From Bacteroidetes bacterium UBA1935 (GTDB taxonomy: Bacteria; Bacteroidota; Bacteroidia; Chitinophagales; Chitinophagaceae), in contig DDFF01000006.1 of the NCBI GenBank assembly GCA_002337045.1, forward strand, positions 186,001-250,000: a stretch of DNA of 64,000 bases. The letters run 5' to 3'. This document shows positions 15,915 to 24,547 of the stretch, piece by piece. The translations under genes were made by a program, and so were the position numbers. Below the pieces are notes generated by a model that was given only the letters and a program-made list of their open reading frames with translations, had not been told where the DNA came from and did no database searches. Numbering within the stretch: the stretch's first letter is position 1; every line of letters starts with the position of its first letter.

Positions 15915-16304
15915 ATGGAAAAGCAAAAAAACGCCGTTGGTCGCCGTAAAGAAGCAGTTGCTCGCGTATACATGAGCAAAGGTACCGGCAACATCACGGT
16001 AAACGACAAAGATTACAAGGCTTATTTTCCGATAATATACCTGCAAAATCAGGTAGAGCTGCCTTTGAAAACTACTGAAACAATGACAGGTTTCGACATC
16101 GTAGTAACGGTAGCAGGCGGTGGCCCTAAAGGCCAGGCAGAAGCTGTTAAAATGGCTATCTCTCGCGCATTGTGCGAGGTTAACGCAGAGTATCGTCCGG
16201 CACTGAAAGCACAAGGCCTGATGACGCGTGACCCACGCTCTGTAGAACGTAAGAAATTTGGTAAACGTAAAGCTCGTCGTAGCTTCCAGTTCTCTAAACG
16301 TTAA
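15915..16304 (+). CDS. rpsI: 30S ribosomal protein S9
   Basis: S9 has 129 residues and starts with KNAVGRRKEAVARVYMSKGTG. It ends in the invariant basic tail (ERKKFGKRKARRSFQFSKR, here closing on KR) that reaches the P-site tRNA. It lies 32 nt after rplM in the standard order and is normal in every visible respect. Confidence 0.96.
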   Translation: MEKQKNAVGRRKEAVARVYMSKGTGNITVNDKDYKAYFPIIYLQNQVELPLKTTETMTGFDIVVTVAGGGPKGQAEAVKMAISRALCEVNAEYRPALKAQGLMTRDPRSVERKKFGKRKARRSFQFSKR

Positions 16305-16346
16305 TCGCTGGTACAATTTTTATTTAACCGTCAAGAAATTACTAAA

Positions 16347-17279
16347 ATGGAAGAAAATAAAAGCCTTCACCAGCAACTTCTGGAAGCTGGTGTACACTTC
16401 GGCCACCTGAAGAAAAAGTGGAACCCAAAGATGTTGCCTTACATCTTTGCCGAAAAAAATGGTATTCATATCATAGACCTGAACAAAACAATTGAAGGTC
16501 TTGAAGAGTCTGCAGCTGCACTGAAATCTATCGCTAAGAGCGGTAAGAAAATCATGTTTGTTGCTACTAAAAAACAAGCAAAAGAAATAGTTGCTGAAGC
16601 AGCAGCTAAAGTAAATATGCCTTTCGTTACAGAACGTTGGTTGGGTGGTATGCTTACCAACTTCCAAACTATCCGTAAGAGCGTTAAGAAGATGCAGAGC
16701 ATCGAAAAAATGCTGCAGGATGGTACAATGGATAGCGTTACTAAAAAAGAACGCCTGACATTGACACGTAGCAAAGACAAAATGGAAAAAGTACTGGGTG
16801 GTATCAGCCAAATGGGCCGTACTCCTGCTGCTTTGTTCATGGTAGACATCAGCCACGAGCACATTGCACTGGCAGAAGCTAAGCGTCTGGGCATCAACAC
16901 ATTTGCAATGGTTGATACAAACAGCGACCCTACGAAAGTAGATTTCGCTATCCCATCAAACGACGATGCTACTAAGTCTATCGCTATCATCGTTAACTAC
17001 CTGACGGCTGCTATCATGGAAGGCCTGCAGGAGCGTTCTCAGAACAAAGAAGAAGATAACGAAGAAGAAGTATCAACTGAGCGTATGCGCGGTCTGGATA
17101 TAGATGAAGAAGGTGGTGAAAAAGGTGAGCGTCGCGGTCGTGGTGCTGGTGCCGGTCGTGGTCAAGGCGGTGGTAACCGTCAAGGCGGCGGTGCTGGTCG
17201 TGGTCAAGGTGGTGGCAACCGTCCAGGTAGCGGCAACCGTCCAGGTGCTTCTCGCCCGGGTGCTCCAAGAAAAGCATAA
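16347..17279 (+). CDS. rpsB: 30S ribosomal protein S2 with RG-rich C-terminal extension
   Basis: Residues 1-230 are ordinary S2: LLEAGVHFGHLKKKWNPKM at the start, then FVATKKQAKEIV, RWLGGMLTNF and the DTNSDPTKVDFAIPSNDDA signature. From about residue 234 an added tail begins. A short acidic stretch (KEEDNEEEVSTE) is followed from residue 260 to 310 by a Gly/Arg/Gln/Asn-rich low-complexity region with two copies of GAGRGQGGGNR. Such RG-rich tails are typical RNA-binding disordered regions. Bacterial S2 is usually near 240-270 residues, so the tail is an addition. It is followed by a hairpin before tsf. Confidence 0.95.
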   Translation: MEENKSLHQQLLEAGVHFGHLKKKWNPKMLPYIFAEKNGIHIIDLNKTIEGLEESAAALKSIAKSGKKIMFVATKKQAKEIVAEAAAKVNMPFVTERWLGGMLTNFQTIRKSVKKMQSIEKMLQDGTMDSVTKKERLTLTRSKDKMEKVLGGISQMGRTPAALFMVDISHEHIALAEAKRLGINTFAMVDTNSDPTKVDFAIPSNDDATKSIAIIVNYLTAAIMEGLQERSQNKEEDNEEEVSTERMRGLDIDEEGGEKGERRGRGAGAGRGQGGGNRQGGGAGRGQGGGNRPGSGNRPGASRPGAPRKA

Positions 17280-17310
17280 TTCTTATATCCATATCAGATA
17301 TAACAAATTA

Positions 17311-17337
17311 TTAAAGCCCCATCCGTTGGGGCTTTAA
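17311..17337 (+). terminator. Hairpin between rpsB and tsf
   Basis: A perfect 10-bp stem, TTAAAGCCCC / GGGGCTTTAA with loop ATCCGTT, starts 32 nt after the rpsB stop. There is no strong T run, so it may attenuate rather than end the transcript, lowering tsf relative to the ribosomal genes or allowing separate control. Confidence 0.65.
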
Positions 17338-17395
17338 TGCAAAACATGAAATTCGCACAACACGATTTTTAAATAACTAAAAAGATATTCAAACA

Positions 17396-18238
17396 ATGAG
17401 TACTGTAACAATATCTGCAGCAGATGTGAACAAACTGCGCCAACAAACAGGCGCTGGTATGATGGATTGCCGTAAAGCGCTGATGGAAAGTGAAGGTGAT
17501 TTTGAAAAAGCGATAGACTACCTGCGCAAAAAAGGCCAGAAAGTAGCTGCAAACCGTAGCGACCGTGATGCTAAAGAAGGCGTTGTTATCGCTAAAGCAT
17601 CTTCAGACAACACTTATGGTGTTATCGTAAACCTGAGCTCTGAAACAGACTTCGTTTCTAAAAATGCTGAGTTCATCGCGTTTGCAAACAACCTGACTGA
17701 CATCGCCCTGAACACTAAAGCAGACAGCATCGAAACGCTGAAAGCTGCAGCAATGGAAGGCGCTACAGTAGGCGACAAACTGCTGGAAATGGTAGCTAAA
17801 ATCGGTGAAAAAATCGATGTAGTTCGTTACGAAACTATGACAGCTGCTACAGTAGTTCCTTACATCCACGCTGGTTACCGCATTGGTGTACTGGTAGGTA
17901 TGAACAAAGCTGCTAACGAAGGCGTAATAGCTGCAGGTAAAGACGTAGCAATGCAGATTGCTGCTATGAACCCGCTGGCTGTTGATGCTGACAGCATCCC
18001 TGCTGAAATGGTAGAACGTGAAAAAGCTATCGCTTTGGAACAAGTTGCTGCTGAAGGTAAAACAGGCGACATGGCAGAAAAAATTGCTATGGGTAAACTG
18101 AACAAATTCTTCAAAGAAAACACACTGTTGCCACAGGCTTTCGTAAAAGATGGTGGTAAATCAGTTGCTGATTATCTGAAGAGTGTAGAAGCAGACCTGA
18201 CAGTTGTTAGCTTCAAGCGTATCGCTGTTGGTTCTTAA
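17396..18238 (+). CDS. tsf: Elongation factor Ts
   Basis: EF-Ts is the guanine nucleotide exchange factor for EF-Tu. It has 280 residues, the typical length. The N-terminal domain has VNKLRQQTGAGMMDCRKALME and the core begins with the SSETDFVSKNAEF motif (the TDFV contact with EF-Tu). The repeated core subdomain has VVPYIHAGYRIGVLVGMN. It follows rpsB in the conserved order and ends at a strong terminator. Confidence 0.96.
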   Translation: MSTVTISAADVNKLRQQTGAGMMDCRKALMESEGDFEKAIDYLRKKGQKVAANRSDRDAKEGVVIAKASSDNTYGVIVNLSSETDFVSKNAEFIAFANNLTDIALNTKADSIETLKAAAMEGATVGDKLLEMVAKIGEKIDVVRYETMTAATVVPYIHAGYRIGVLVGMNKAANEGVIAAGKDVAMQIAAMNPLAVDADSIPAEMVEREKAIALEQVAAEGKTGDMAEKIAMGKLNKFFKENTLLPQAFVKDGGKSVADYLKSVEADLTVVSFKRIAVGS

Positions 18239-18268
18239 TCAATAATATTTGCACTATACTATATAAGT

Positions 18269-18300
18269 AAGGGTGGCCTCTTGGCTACCCTTATTTTTTT
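18269..18300 (+). terminator. Intrinsic terminator after tsf
   Basis: A 10-bp stem (AAGGGTGGCC / GGCTACCCTT, one G-U pair) with loop TCTT is followed by ATTTTTTT. It ends the ribosomal protein transcript. Confidence 0.88.
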
Positions 18301-18336
18301 ATCTTCGTATGGTTCTTTTTATAACACTACTACCCA

Positions 18337-18906
18337 TTGCTCGATAAACTTAGAAATAATGTACCGCTTTGGTTTGCAGTAAAGTTCCTGCTGCTGTTTG
18401 GTGTGCTCTATGCTGCCAACCATGTGCTGACTGGTATGCTGATACCCGGCGGCTACTACAGCCAATGGATGGATGAACACCTGGACTATGTGAGTGCGCT
18501 GCGCAATCTGGTATTGCATGGCGGGCAGCTGATAGTCAATATGTTTGGCTACGAAACAGCTTTATCCAACTACAAACTGACGGTGATAGGCTATGGCGGT
18601 GTGCGCATGGTATACTCCTGCATCGGCATAAACATCCTTTGCTTCTGGGTGGCATTTGTAGTAGCATTCCCCAATACGGTAAAGAGTAAAATAGGCTATG
18701 GCATCTTCGGGTTGGTAGTCATCACCATCCTCAATATGATACGTGTAGGCGCACTGGCGCTGATACGTACCCGGCCCGAGTGGAGGCATGCCAATATAGA
18801 CCACCATGCCATCTTCAACATAGTAGTATATGCATTCATATTCCTGATGATGATGCGTATGATAAACAATATAGGGCGCAGAAATAAAGCTGCCGAGGCG
18901 CAATAA
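18337..18906 (+). CDS. Exosortase/archaeosortase-family membrane protein
   Basis: This 189-residue protein has about five membrane helices and the exosortase catalytic triad: C95 (YSCIGINILCFW), R136 (NMIRVGAL) and H156/H157 (DHHAIFN). Exosortases are membrane cysteine transpeptidases that process PEP-CTERM-like proteins; short single-domain forms occur in Bacteroidota. The only in-frame initiator is a TTG at 18337, because an in-frame stop at 18322 blocks anything earlier. A 12-codon ORF (18309-18347, ATG start) overlaps this TTG in another frame, so the start may be coupled to a leader peptide. A frameshift near 18340 is the other explanation. No PEP-CTERM target was seen in the window. Confidence 0.8.
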   Translation: MLDKLRNNVPLWFAVKFLLLFGVLYAANHVLTGMLIPGGYYSQWMDEHLDYVSALRNLVLHGGQLIVNMFGYETALSNYKLTVIGYGGVRMVYSCIGINILCFWVAFVVAFPNTVKSKIGYGIFGLVVITILNMIRVGALALIRTRPEWRHANIDHHAIFNIVVYAFIFLMMMRMINNIGRRNKAAEAQ

Positions 18907-18955
18907 TGCTGCATTGCGGGCAATAATATAACCCCTGCCAGCGTTAAAATTTCAG

Positions 18956-18963
18956 TACATTTG
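18956..18963 (+). promoter_or_regulatory. -7 element upstream of porZ
   Basis: TACATTTG matches TAnnTTTG and lies 19 nt upstream of the porZ ATG. No TTG lies at the -33 position, so this is a partial match. Confidence 0.4.
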
Positions 18964-18982
18964 AAAGCGTAGAGATATATCT

Positions 18983-21286
18983 ATGAAGAAGCGAATACTA
19001 TACATTGCATCCATCATACTTACCACCCTTGCAACCCCAACAAAGGCACAGGAAAGGCCTATAGGATATTGGCGCAGCCATCTGCCATACAATACGGCAG
19101 TAAGCCTGGCATGGGATGGTGGCAGTAAGCTACATGTAGCTACAGACAAAACGTATTTCATTTACGATATTGCTACAAAAGCAACGGAGGGCTTCAGCAA
19201 AACAGATGGTATGTCTGATGTTGGCATGGCTTGCATAGGTTATGACATGGCTACATCTACCACCATACTAGGCTACACAAATGGTAATATTGATTTGTAT
19301 CAGGATGGCAGCTTTTTCAATATTCCGTACCTGAAGCTGAAAAGCGTAACAGGTAGTAAAAACATCAATAGCATACGCACGATAGAAGGCCTTGCATACC
19401 TAAGCACAGATGTTGGGATAATAGTAATAGATCTGGAGCGCAGAGAAGTAAAAGAGAACTATGAGTTTTCTGTTGCCGGGCAGAACATAGCTGTTAGCGA
19501 CATAGCTTTTGCTGACAACAGGATATATGCAGCTACGCAAAAAGGGCTGTATAGTGGTAGTATGAATGCTATCAACCTGCAGGCATTCAGTGCGTGGACA
19601 AAGCACGATAGTACACGAGAATTTATAAGTGTTGCTGCGGCAGGTAATCAGCTCTTTGTAACAGGCACAGATAGTTTGTTTGAACTGAAGAATAATGCGT
19701 TGAAATTTGTTTACAGATCAGACACAAATACTTCGCATATAGATGCAGGAAAAAACTGCTTGTGGATTAGTGAAGTATATACAGATCAGTACAATTCAAA
19801 GGCAAAGAAAATAGCCCTTACAGATTACAAAGTACTAGACACATTCAAGATAGGCGGCTATTGCAAACAATTGCTGCAAACAGACACAGCTACAATATGG
19901 ATAGCCGAGCAGCTGAATGGCTTGCAGATACGCGAAGGCAGAGGAGATGCTTATGGTTTGGTAACGCCAGATGGACCATCTTCTTTTACCAGCTACGATA
20001 TATTTGTATACAATAACGAGGTATGGGTAGCGCATGGTGGCTATGACGATAAGTTCAGAGCAGCGAGCAATCCTTCAGGTTTTTCAAGCTTTATAAATGG
20101 TAAATGGACCAGGTATGGTACCTATAGTTATCAGCCGTTGGGGGGTACGAAGAAAGATTTTTCAAGAATTATCAAAACAAAAGCTGGCAACCTGTATGCA
20201 GGCTCTTTTCAGAACGGTTTGTTTGTACTGAACGCAGATGGAACAACCGAGGCCTATGAGAAGAACTCGTTTATAGATTCTTCTTCCGTATCGGGAACAT
20301 GGCGCATGATAGGTGGCTTTGCCGAAGATGATGATAACAACTTGTGGATGACGGTATATGGTGGCAAGCGAGAATTGGTAGTGCGTACCAAAGATGGCGT
20401 GTATACACCTATACAGGTACCACTAGCCCGTACCGGTACACCAAATGCCGCAATGAACATTATTGTAGATGACTATGGTCAGAAATGGTACGCTACCACC
20501 GGTGCTGCCAGTGGCGTAGTTGTGTATAACGATAATAAAACACCTGCTGCAACATTTGATGATACCTATACCGTATTGCTATCGGGCAAGGGTGCAGGCG
20601 GGTTGGCAGATAATGAAGTATATAGCCTTGCGAAAGACAAATCGGGCAGTATATGGATAGGCACTAAAAATGGCATCAGCATAGTAAGCTGCCCCAGCCA
20701 GGTATTAGCAGGTACATGCGAGGCAGAAAACAGGATAGTACAGTATGATGATTTTGCAGGCTATCTTTTTCAGGGAGAGATTGTAAAAACTATTGCCGTG
20801 GATGGTGCCAACAGAAAATGGATAGGTACTAATAGTGGTGTGTGGCTGATATCTGCTGATGGCGATAAAATAGTAAACAGATTTACTGCAGAGAACAGCC
20901 CGCTGCCTTCCAACCTTATACAGAAAATAACCATCGACCCATCTACGGGTGATGTATACATTGGTACAGAGCAGGGTCTTGTAAGCTATCGTGGCACAGC
21001 TACCAATGGTGGTAAAGAAAATAAGGATGTGATGGTATTCCCGAATCCTGTAAAATCTGGCTACAGTGGTACAATAGCTATCAAAGGACTGGTAGAAAAT
21101 GCAGACGTACGCATTACGGATATTTCAGGTCAATTAGTATACCGTACCAAAGCACTTGGCGGACAAGCTGTGTGGAACGGACTGGACTATACAGGACGCC
21201 GCCCGCAGAGTGGTGTATATCTTGTCTTCACTACCAACAAAGATGGCTCGCAAACCAATGTAGCCAAGATGGTGTTTATGGAGTAA
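18983..21286 (+). CDS. porZ: Type IX secretion system protein PorZ (beta-propeller, T9SS CTD)
   Basis: This 767-residue exported protein begins with a signal peptide (KKRILYIASIILTTLATPTKAQ) and the PorZ N-terminal propeller pattern IGYWRSHLPYNTAVSLAW. Two-component-regulator-type propeller repeats follow (GSIWIGTKNGISIV, RKWIGTNSGVWLI). The last 80 residues are a T9SS type A sorting domain (MVFPNPVKSGYSGTI ... SGVYLVFTT). In Porphyromonas, PorZ is part of the cell-surface attachment complex with PorU, PorV and PorQ and helps couple cargo to anionic LPS. Its position directly before recO is the arrangement I know for porZ in Bacteroidota. Confidence 0.85.
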   Translation: MKKRILYIASIILTTLATPTKAQERPIGYWRSHLPYNTAVSLAWDGGSKLHVATDKTYFIYDIATKATEGFSKTDGMSDVGMACIGYDMATSTTILGYTNGNIDLYQDGSFFNIPYLKLKSVTGSKNINSIRTIEGLAYLSTDVGIIVIDLERREVKENYEFSVAGQNIAVSDIAFADNRIYAATQKGLYSGSMNAINLQAFSAWTKHDSTREFISVAAAGNQLFVTGTDSLFELKNNALKFVYRSDTNTSHIDAGKNCLWISEVYTDQYNSKAKKIALTDYKVLDTFKIGGYCKQLLQTDTATIWIAEQLNGLQIREGRGDAYGLVTPDGPSSFTSYDIFVYNNEVWVAHGGYDDKFRAASNPSGFSSFINGKWTRYGTYSYQPLGGTKKDFSRIIKTKAGNLYAGSFQNGLFVLNADGTTEAYEKNSFIDSSSVSGTWRMIGGFAEDDDNNLWMTVYGGKRELVVRTKDGVYTPIQVPLARTGTPNAAMNIIVDDYGQKWYATTGAASGVVVYNDNKTPAATFDDTYTVLLSGKGAGGLADNEVYSLAKDKSGSIWIGTKNGISIVSCPSQVLAGTCEAENRIVQYDDFAGYLFQGEIVKTIAVDGANRKWIGTNSGVWLISADGDKIVNRFTAENSPLPSNLIQKITIDPSTGDVYIGTEQGLVSYRGTATNGGKENKDVMVFPNPVKSGYSGTIAIKGLVENADVRITDISGQLVYRTKALGGQAVWNGLDYTGRRPQSGVYLVFTTNKDGSQTNVAKMVFME

Positions 21287-21289
21287 GGT

Positions 21290-22024
21290 ATGCTGCACAA
21301 TACAAAGGGCATAGCGCTGCGCGCTGTGAAATACGGAGACACAAGCCTGATAGCTACTATCTTCACCGAGCAATACGGTGTGCAAAGCTATATGGTACAA
21401 GGTGTGCGCAGCAGCAAGGCAAAGAATAACAAAGCCGCACTATTGCAACCCGCTACACTGCTGGATATGGTGGTGTATCACAAACCGCAGACCAAGCTGC
21501 ACCGTATCAAAGAGTTTCAGTACGCTTATATATACACACAACTGCAGGAAGAGATTGTGAGAAACAGCATAGCACTTTTCTCTGCAGAAGTACTGCTACG
21601 TATGCTGCCCGAAGAGGCTATAATGCACGAGCTGTTTGCTTTTTCCTTTCAATACTTTCAGCAGCTGGATGCCATGCCTGTAGCGCATATCGCCAACTTC
21701 CCACTCTACTTTCTGATACAATGCAGTCGCATTCTGGGTTATGAAATAATTGGTACCTACACAGCAGAAACACCTTACCTGAATATGCAGGACGGTGCAT
21801 TTACTACCACACCACCACGTATGGATACCTACCTGCACGATGATGATGCGATTGCACTAAGCAAACTACTCTTGGTAGAAGAGGTTGAGGACTTAAAAAG
21901 CGTTTCGCTAAATGCAGAAACCAGAAACCGATTACTGGATTGGTATATCGAATTCATGCACAGCCATACACAACACATGGGCAACATACGTTCCCTTGCT
22001 GTACTACGCACTATTTTGCACTAA
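21290..22024 (+). CDS. recO: DNA repair protein RecO
   Basis: RecO loads RecA on gapped DNA in the RecFOR pathway. The 244 residues begin with the OB fold (HNTKGIALRAVKYGDTSLIATIF and YMVQGVRSSKAKNNKAALLQP). No zinc-finger cysteines are present, as in many Bacteroidota RecO proteins. The C-terminal helical domain ends near RSLAVLRTILH. It begins 3 nt after the porZ stop, so the two are co-transcribed. Its stop overlaps the convergent DUF6787 stop by 4 nt (CTAA). Confidence 0.9.
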   Translation: MLHNTKGIALRAVKYGDTSLIATIFTEQYGVQSYMVQGVRSSKAKNNKAALLQPATLLDMVVYHKPQTKLHRIKEFQYAYIYTQLQEEIVRNSIALFSAEVLLRMLPEEAIMHELFAFSFQYFQQLDAMPVAHIANFPLYFLIQCSRILGYEIIGTYTAETPYLNMQDGAFTTTPPRMDTYLHDDDAIALSKLLLVEEVEDLKSVSLNAETRNRLLDWYIEFMHSHTQHMGNIRSLAVLRTILH

Positions 22025-22308
22025 GAAGATTTCTTACCCGTCATACGCTTCCAGATGCGTTGCAGATAATTCTTAAAGAAAGAGAACTGCCCCAGTGGTA
22101 TGCTGATGAGCAACACACACATAGGCCATAAAATGGTTATCAGCAGCAGATAAAGAACAAACCAGAGTATACCTTTTTCAAGCGGGAATAACGAAAGTAT
22201 ATAACGGCCACCACGTGCACACAATGTACCACCCAACGCAAATGTTGTGATGATGAGCACCAGTTGCAGTGTGCCTACTTTCCATTTATTTTTAAGCCCG
22301 TCGAACAT
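22021..22308 (-). CDS. DUF6787-like small membrane protein
   Basis: This 95-residue protein has two strong hydrophobic helices (about residues 15-30 and 46-70) and a basic C-terminal tail (KNYLQRIWKRMTGKKSS). The WFVLYLLLITILWPMCVLLI and PLGQFSFFKNYLQ sequence is one I associate with the Bacteroidota family DUF6787; the function is unknown. A perfect 12-bp palindrome, TCGTATATACGA (22308-22319), touches its start codon and could be an operator. The gene is convergent with and overlaps the recO stop. Confidence 0.7.
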   Translation of the reverse strand: MFDGLKNKWKVGTLQLVLIITTFALGGTLCARGGRYILSLFPLEKGILWFVLYLLLITILWPMCVLLISIPLGQFSFFKNYLQRIWKRMTGKKSS

Positions 22309-22391
22309 CGTATATACGAAAGCGATGCAAATCTAAGGCTTATTGATTGTATATCTCGTGGTATTTCGTCAAATTTGACCAGCGTTCGACG

Positions 22392-24077
22392 ATGAGATAT
22401 AAAAACATTTTTATTGCTATATGTATGATGCAGGCTGCAACTGCATTGTCGCAAAGCAAAAACTACGCAATTGCAGACTTTCGCAATCCGTTGGATATAC
22501 CCATTATGCTGGCGGGCAATTTCGGCGAATGCCGCCCCAACCATTTTCACAGTGGTATAGACATTAAAACAAACGGGGTAGAAAACCTGCCGGTGTATGC
22601 TATTGCAGATGGTTATGTATCGCGAATCAAGATGGAGCCAGGTGGCTTTGGGCATGCATTGTATATTACCCATCCAAATGGTTATACATCGCTCTATGCT
22701 CACCTCAACGATTTTGCGCCTGCCATACAACGTTTTGTAAAAGCAACCCAATACAAAACACAAAACTGGACGATGGACCTGCCACTGCCACCCGACCAGT
22801 TTCCTGTAAAGAAAGGACGGCAGATAGCATGGAGTGGTAACACAGGAGGCTCTACAGCACCGCACCTGCATTTGGAAATCCGCGATACTAAAACAGAACA
22901 TCCGCTGAACCCGATGCTCTTTGGCTTCGACATAAAAGATGATATAGCGCCGGTACCAACGCAAGTAGCTGTGTACGATATGCGCAGCAGTATATATGAG
23001 CAGTCGCCGCAAATGGTATCGCTGAAGAAGAAAGATGGTGTGTATATGGCAGATACCATTCGTTGCAATGCACCGTTGGCTGGCATAGGTGTGAATGTAA
23101 ATGACTATATGAATGGCAGTGAAAATACACTGACCTTCTACACCGCAGATATATATCTGGATAGTGTGAAACAAGGCACCGTAACACTGGATGATATTGG
23201 CTATGATGTAACCCGCTACCTGCATGCACATATAGACTATAAAGCAAAAAAGCAGACAGGTGAGTGGATACAATTGATGTACCAGTTGCCGGGCAATGCG
23301 CTGAATGTGATATATAACTGGAGTGGCAAAAAAGGTGTACTGGATATTACAGATAAGCAGGCACATCGTGTAAACATTGTATTGACAGATGCCAACCACA
23401 ACGTAGCCAACATAGCCTTTTACCTGCGTGCAGCAACAGATACAAGTGCAGCACCGTGCAGGGGCAGATTATTTAAAGTAAATCAGGCGAACCAATTTGA
23501 ACATCCGAATGTTATTGTAAAACTGAATGATAAGGCATTGTACGATGATGTGTGTTTCGATTTCAGTGCGGTGAAAGATGCTGCAAGCTATAGCGATAGG
23601 TATCAGCTTGATAATGCTTACATACCCGCACACAGCTATTTCGATATCAGCATTAAACCCAACAAGGCCATACCATTTACACTGAAAGACAAGATAGCAT
23701 TGGTGTATAACGATGGTAAAGATGAAACTGGTAAAGCGGCAATGCTGGAAAACGGATGGTATAAAGCATCTGTAAGAAACTTTGGTGAGTACCGGCTGGT
23801 GGCAGACACTGCTGCACCCGTCATAAAAGCATTTCAAAAACAAGGCGCAGTACTCAGCAAGGCAAAGCGCATCAGCTTTACCATAAAAGATGAGGTAACA
23901 GGCGTGAAGCAATATCGTGGCGAACTGGATGGCAAATGGATATGTGTAGAGCAACACGGCAGCCAATACTTCTATACCTTTGATGAGCATTGCCCGAAAG
24001 GCAAACACACATTGGTACTGACAGCCACTGATGAAAACGGTAATACAAGAAAACTGAATTACAACTATACAAGATAA
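22392..24077 (+). CDS. M23-family metallopeptidase with signal peptide
   Basis: This secreted peptidase has 561 residues from ATG 22392, chosen because MRYKNIFIAICMMQAATALSQ gives a clean signal peptide. The LytM fold lies near the N-terminus. The zinc ligands appear as H53 and D57 (HFHSGID) and H158/H160 (APHLHLE), with H104 (YAHL) as the expected catalytic histidine. A C-terminal region of about 390 residues is beta-rich and may hold Ig-like domains (ITDKQAHRVNIVLTDANHN, ISFTIKDEVTGVK). It probably cuts peptidoglycan cross-links during growth or division. Only 5 nt separate it from bcp, so the two are co-transcribed. Confidence 0.9.
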   Translation: MRYKNIFIAICMMQAATALSQSKNYAIADFRNPLDIPIMLAGNFGECRPNHFHSGIDIKTNGVENLPVYAIADGYVSRIKMEPGGFGHALYITHPNGYTSLYAHLNDFAPAIQRFVKATQYKTQNWTMDLPLPPDQFPVKKGRQIAWSGNTGGSTAPHLHLEIRDTKTEHPLNPMLFGFDIKDDIAPVPTQVAVYDMRSSIYEQSPQMVSLKKKDGVYMADTIRCNAPLAGIGVNVNDYMNGSENTLTFYTADIYLDSVKQGTVTLDDIGYDVTRYLHAHIDYKAKKQTGEWIQLMYQLPGNALNVIYNWSGKKGVLDITDKQAHRVNIVLTDANHNVANIAFYLRAATDTSAAPCRGRLFKVNQANQFEHPNVIVKLNDKALYDDVCFDFSAVKDAASYSDRYQLDNAYIPAHSYFDISIKPNKAIPFTLKDKIALVYNDGKDETGKAAMLENGWYKASVRNFGEYRLVADTAAPVIKAFQKQGAVLSKAKRISFTIKDEVTGVKQYRGELDGKWICVEQHGSQYFYTFDEHCPKGKHTLVLTATDENGNTRKLNYNYTR

Positions 24078-24082
24078 CAGAT

Positions 24083-24547
24083 ATGCAACTGCAAGCAGGC
24101 GATAAAGCACCCGATTTCAAAACCAAAGACCAGGATGGTAATGTGGTTTCGCTGAAAGATTTTAAAGGCAAAAAAGTAGCACTCTACTTCTACCCGGAAG
24201 ATGATACACAGGTATGCACCGTACAGGCATGCAACCTGCGCGATAATTATGCGGAGCTGAAAAAGAACGGCATCACCATACTGGGTGTGAGCCCCAACGA
24301 TGAGAAGAGCCACAAGAAATTTGAAGCTAAGTACAACCTGCCGTTCACCCTGCTGGTAGACGATGATTTGAAGATAGCCAACAAGTATGGCGTATGGGCA
24401 GAGAAAGTATTATACGGCAACAGGCACATGGGTATTGTGCGCAGTACGTACCTGATAAATGAAGATGGTAAAATACATCACATCATCAAGCGTGCATTGT
24501 CTAAAACACATACACAGCAGATACTGAAAGGCTGGGGAATAATTTAG
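24083..24547 (+). CDS. bcp: Thioredoxin-dependent peroxiredoxin (BCP type)
   Basis: This 154-residue AhpC/TSA-fold enzyme reduces H2O2 and organic peroxides at the expense of thioredoxin. The peroxidatic C45 sits in FYPEDDTQVCT (family form P-x3-T-x2-C) and C50 (QACNLRD) is the expected resolving cysteine. The QV replacing the common PG before the peroxidatic Cys is a mild deviation. The stop codon overlaps the convergent DUF5686 gene by 4 nt (TTAG). Confidence 0.92.
   Translation: MQLQAGDKAPDFKTKDQDGNVVSLKDFKGKKVALYFYPEDDTQVCTVQACNLRDNYAELKKNGITILGVSPNDEKSHKKFEAKYNLPFTLLVDDDLKIANKYGVWAEKVLYGNRHMGIVRSTYLINEDGKIHHIIKRALSKTHTQQILKGWGII

Noticed and set aside
22275..23399. 374-aa minus-strand frame opposite the M23 peptidase
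   Set aside because: It lies over a clear peptidase on the other strand, has Cys/His/Tyr-rich shadow composition and no domain.
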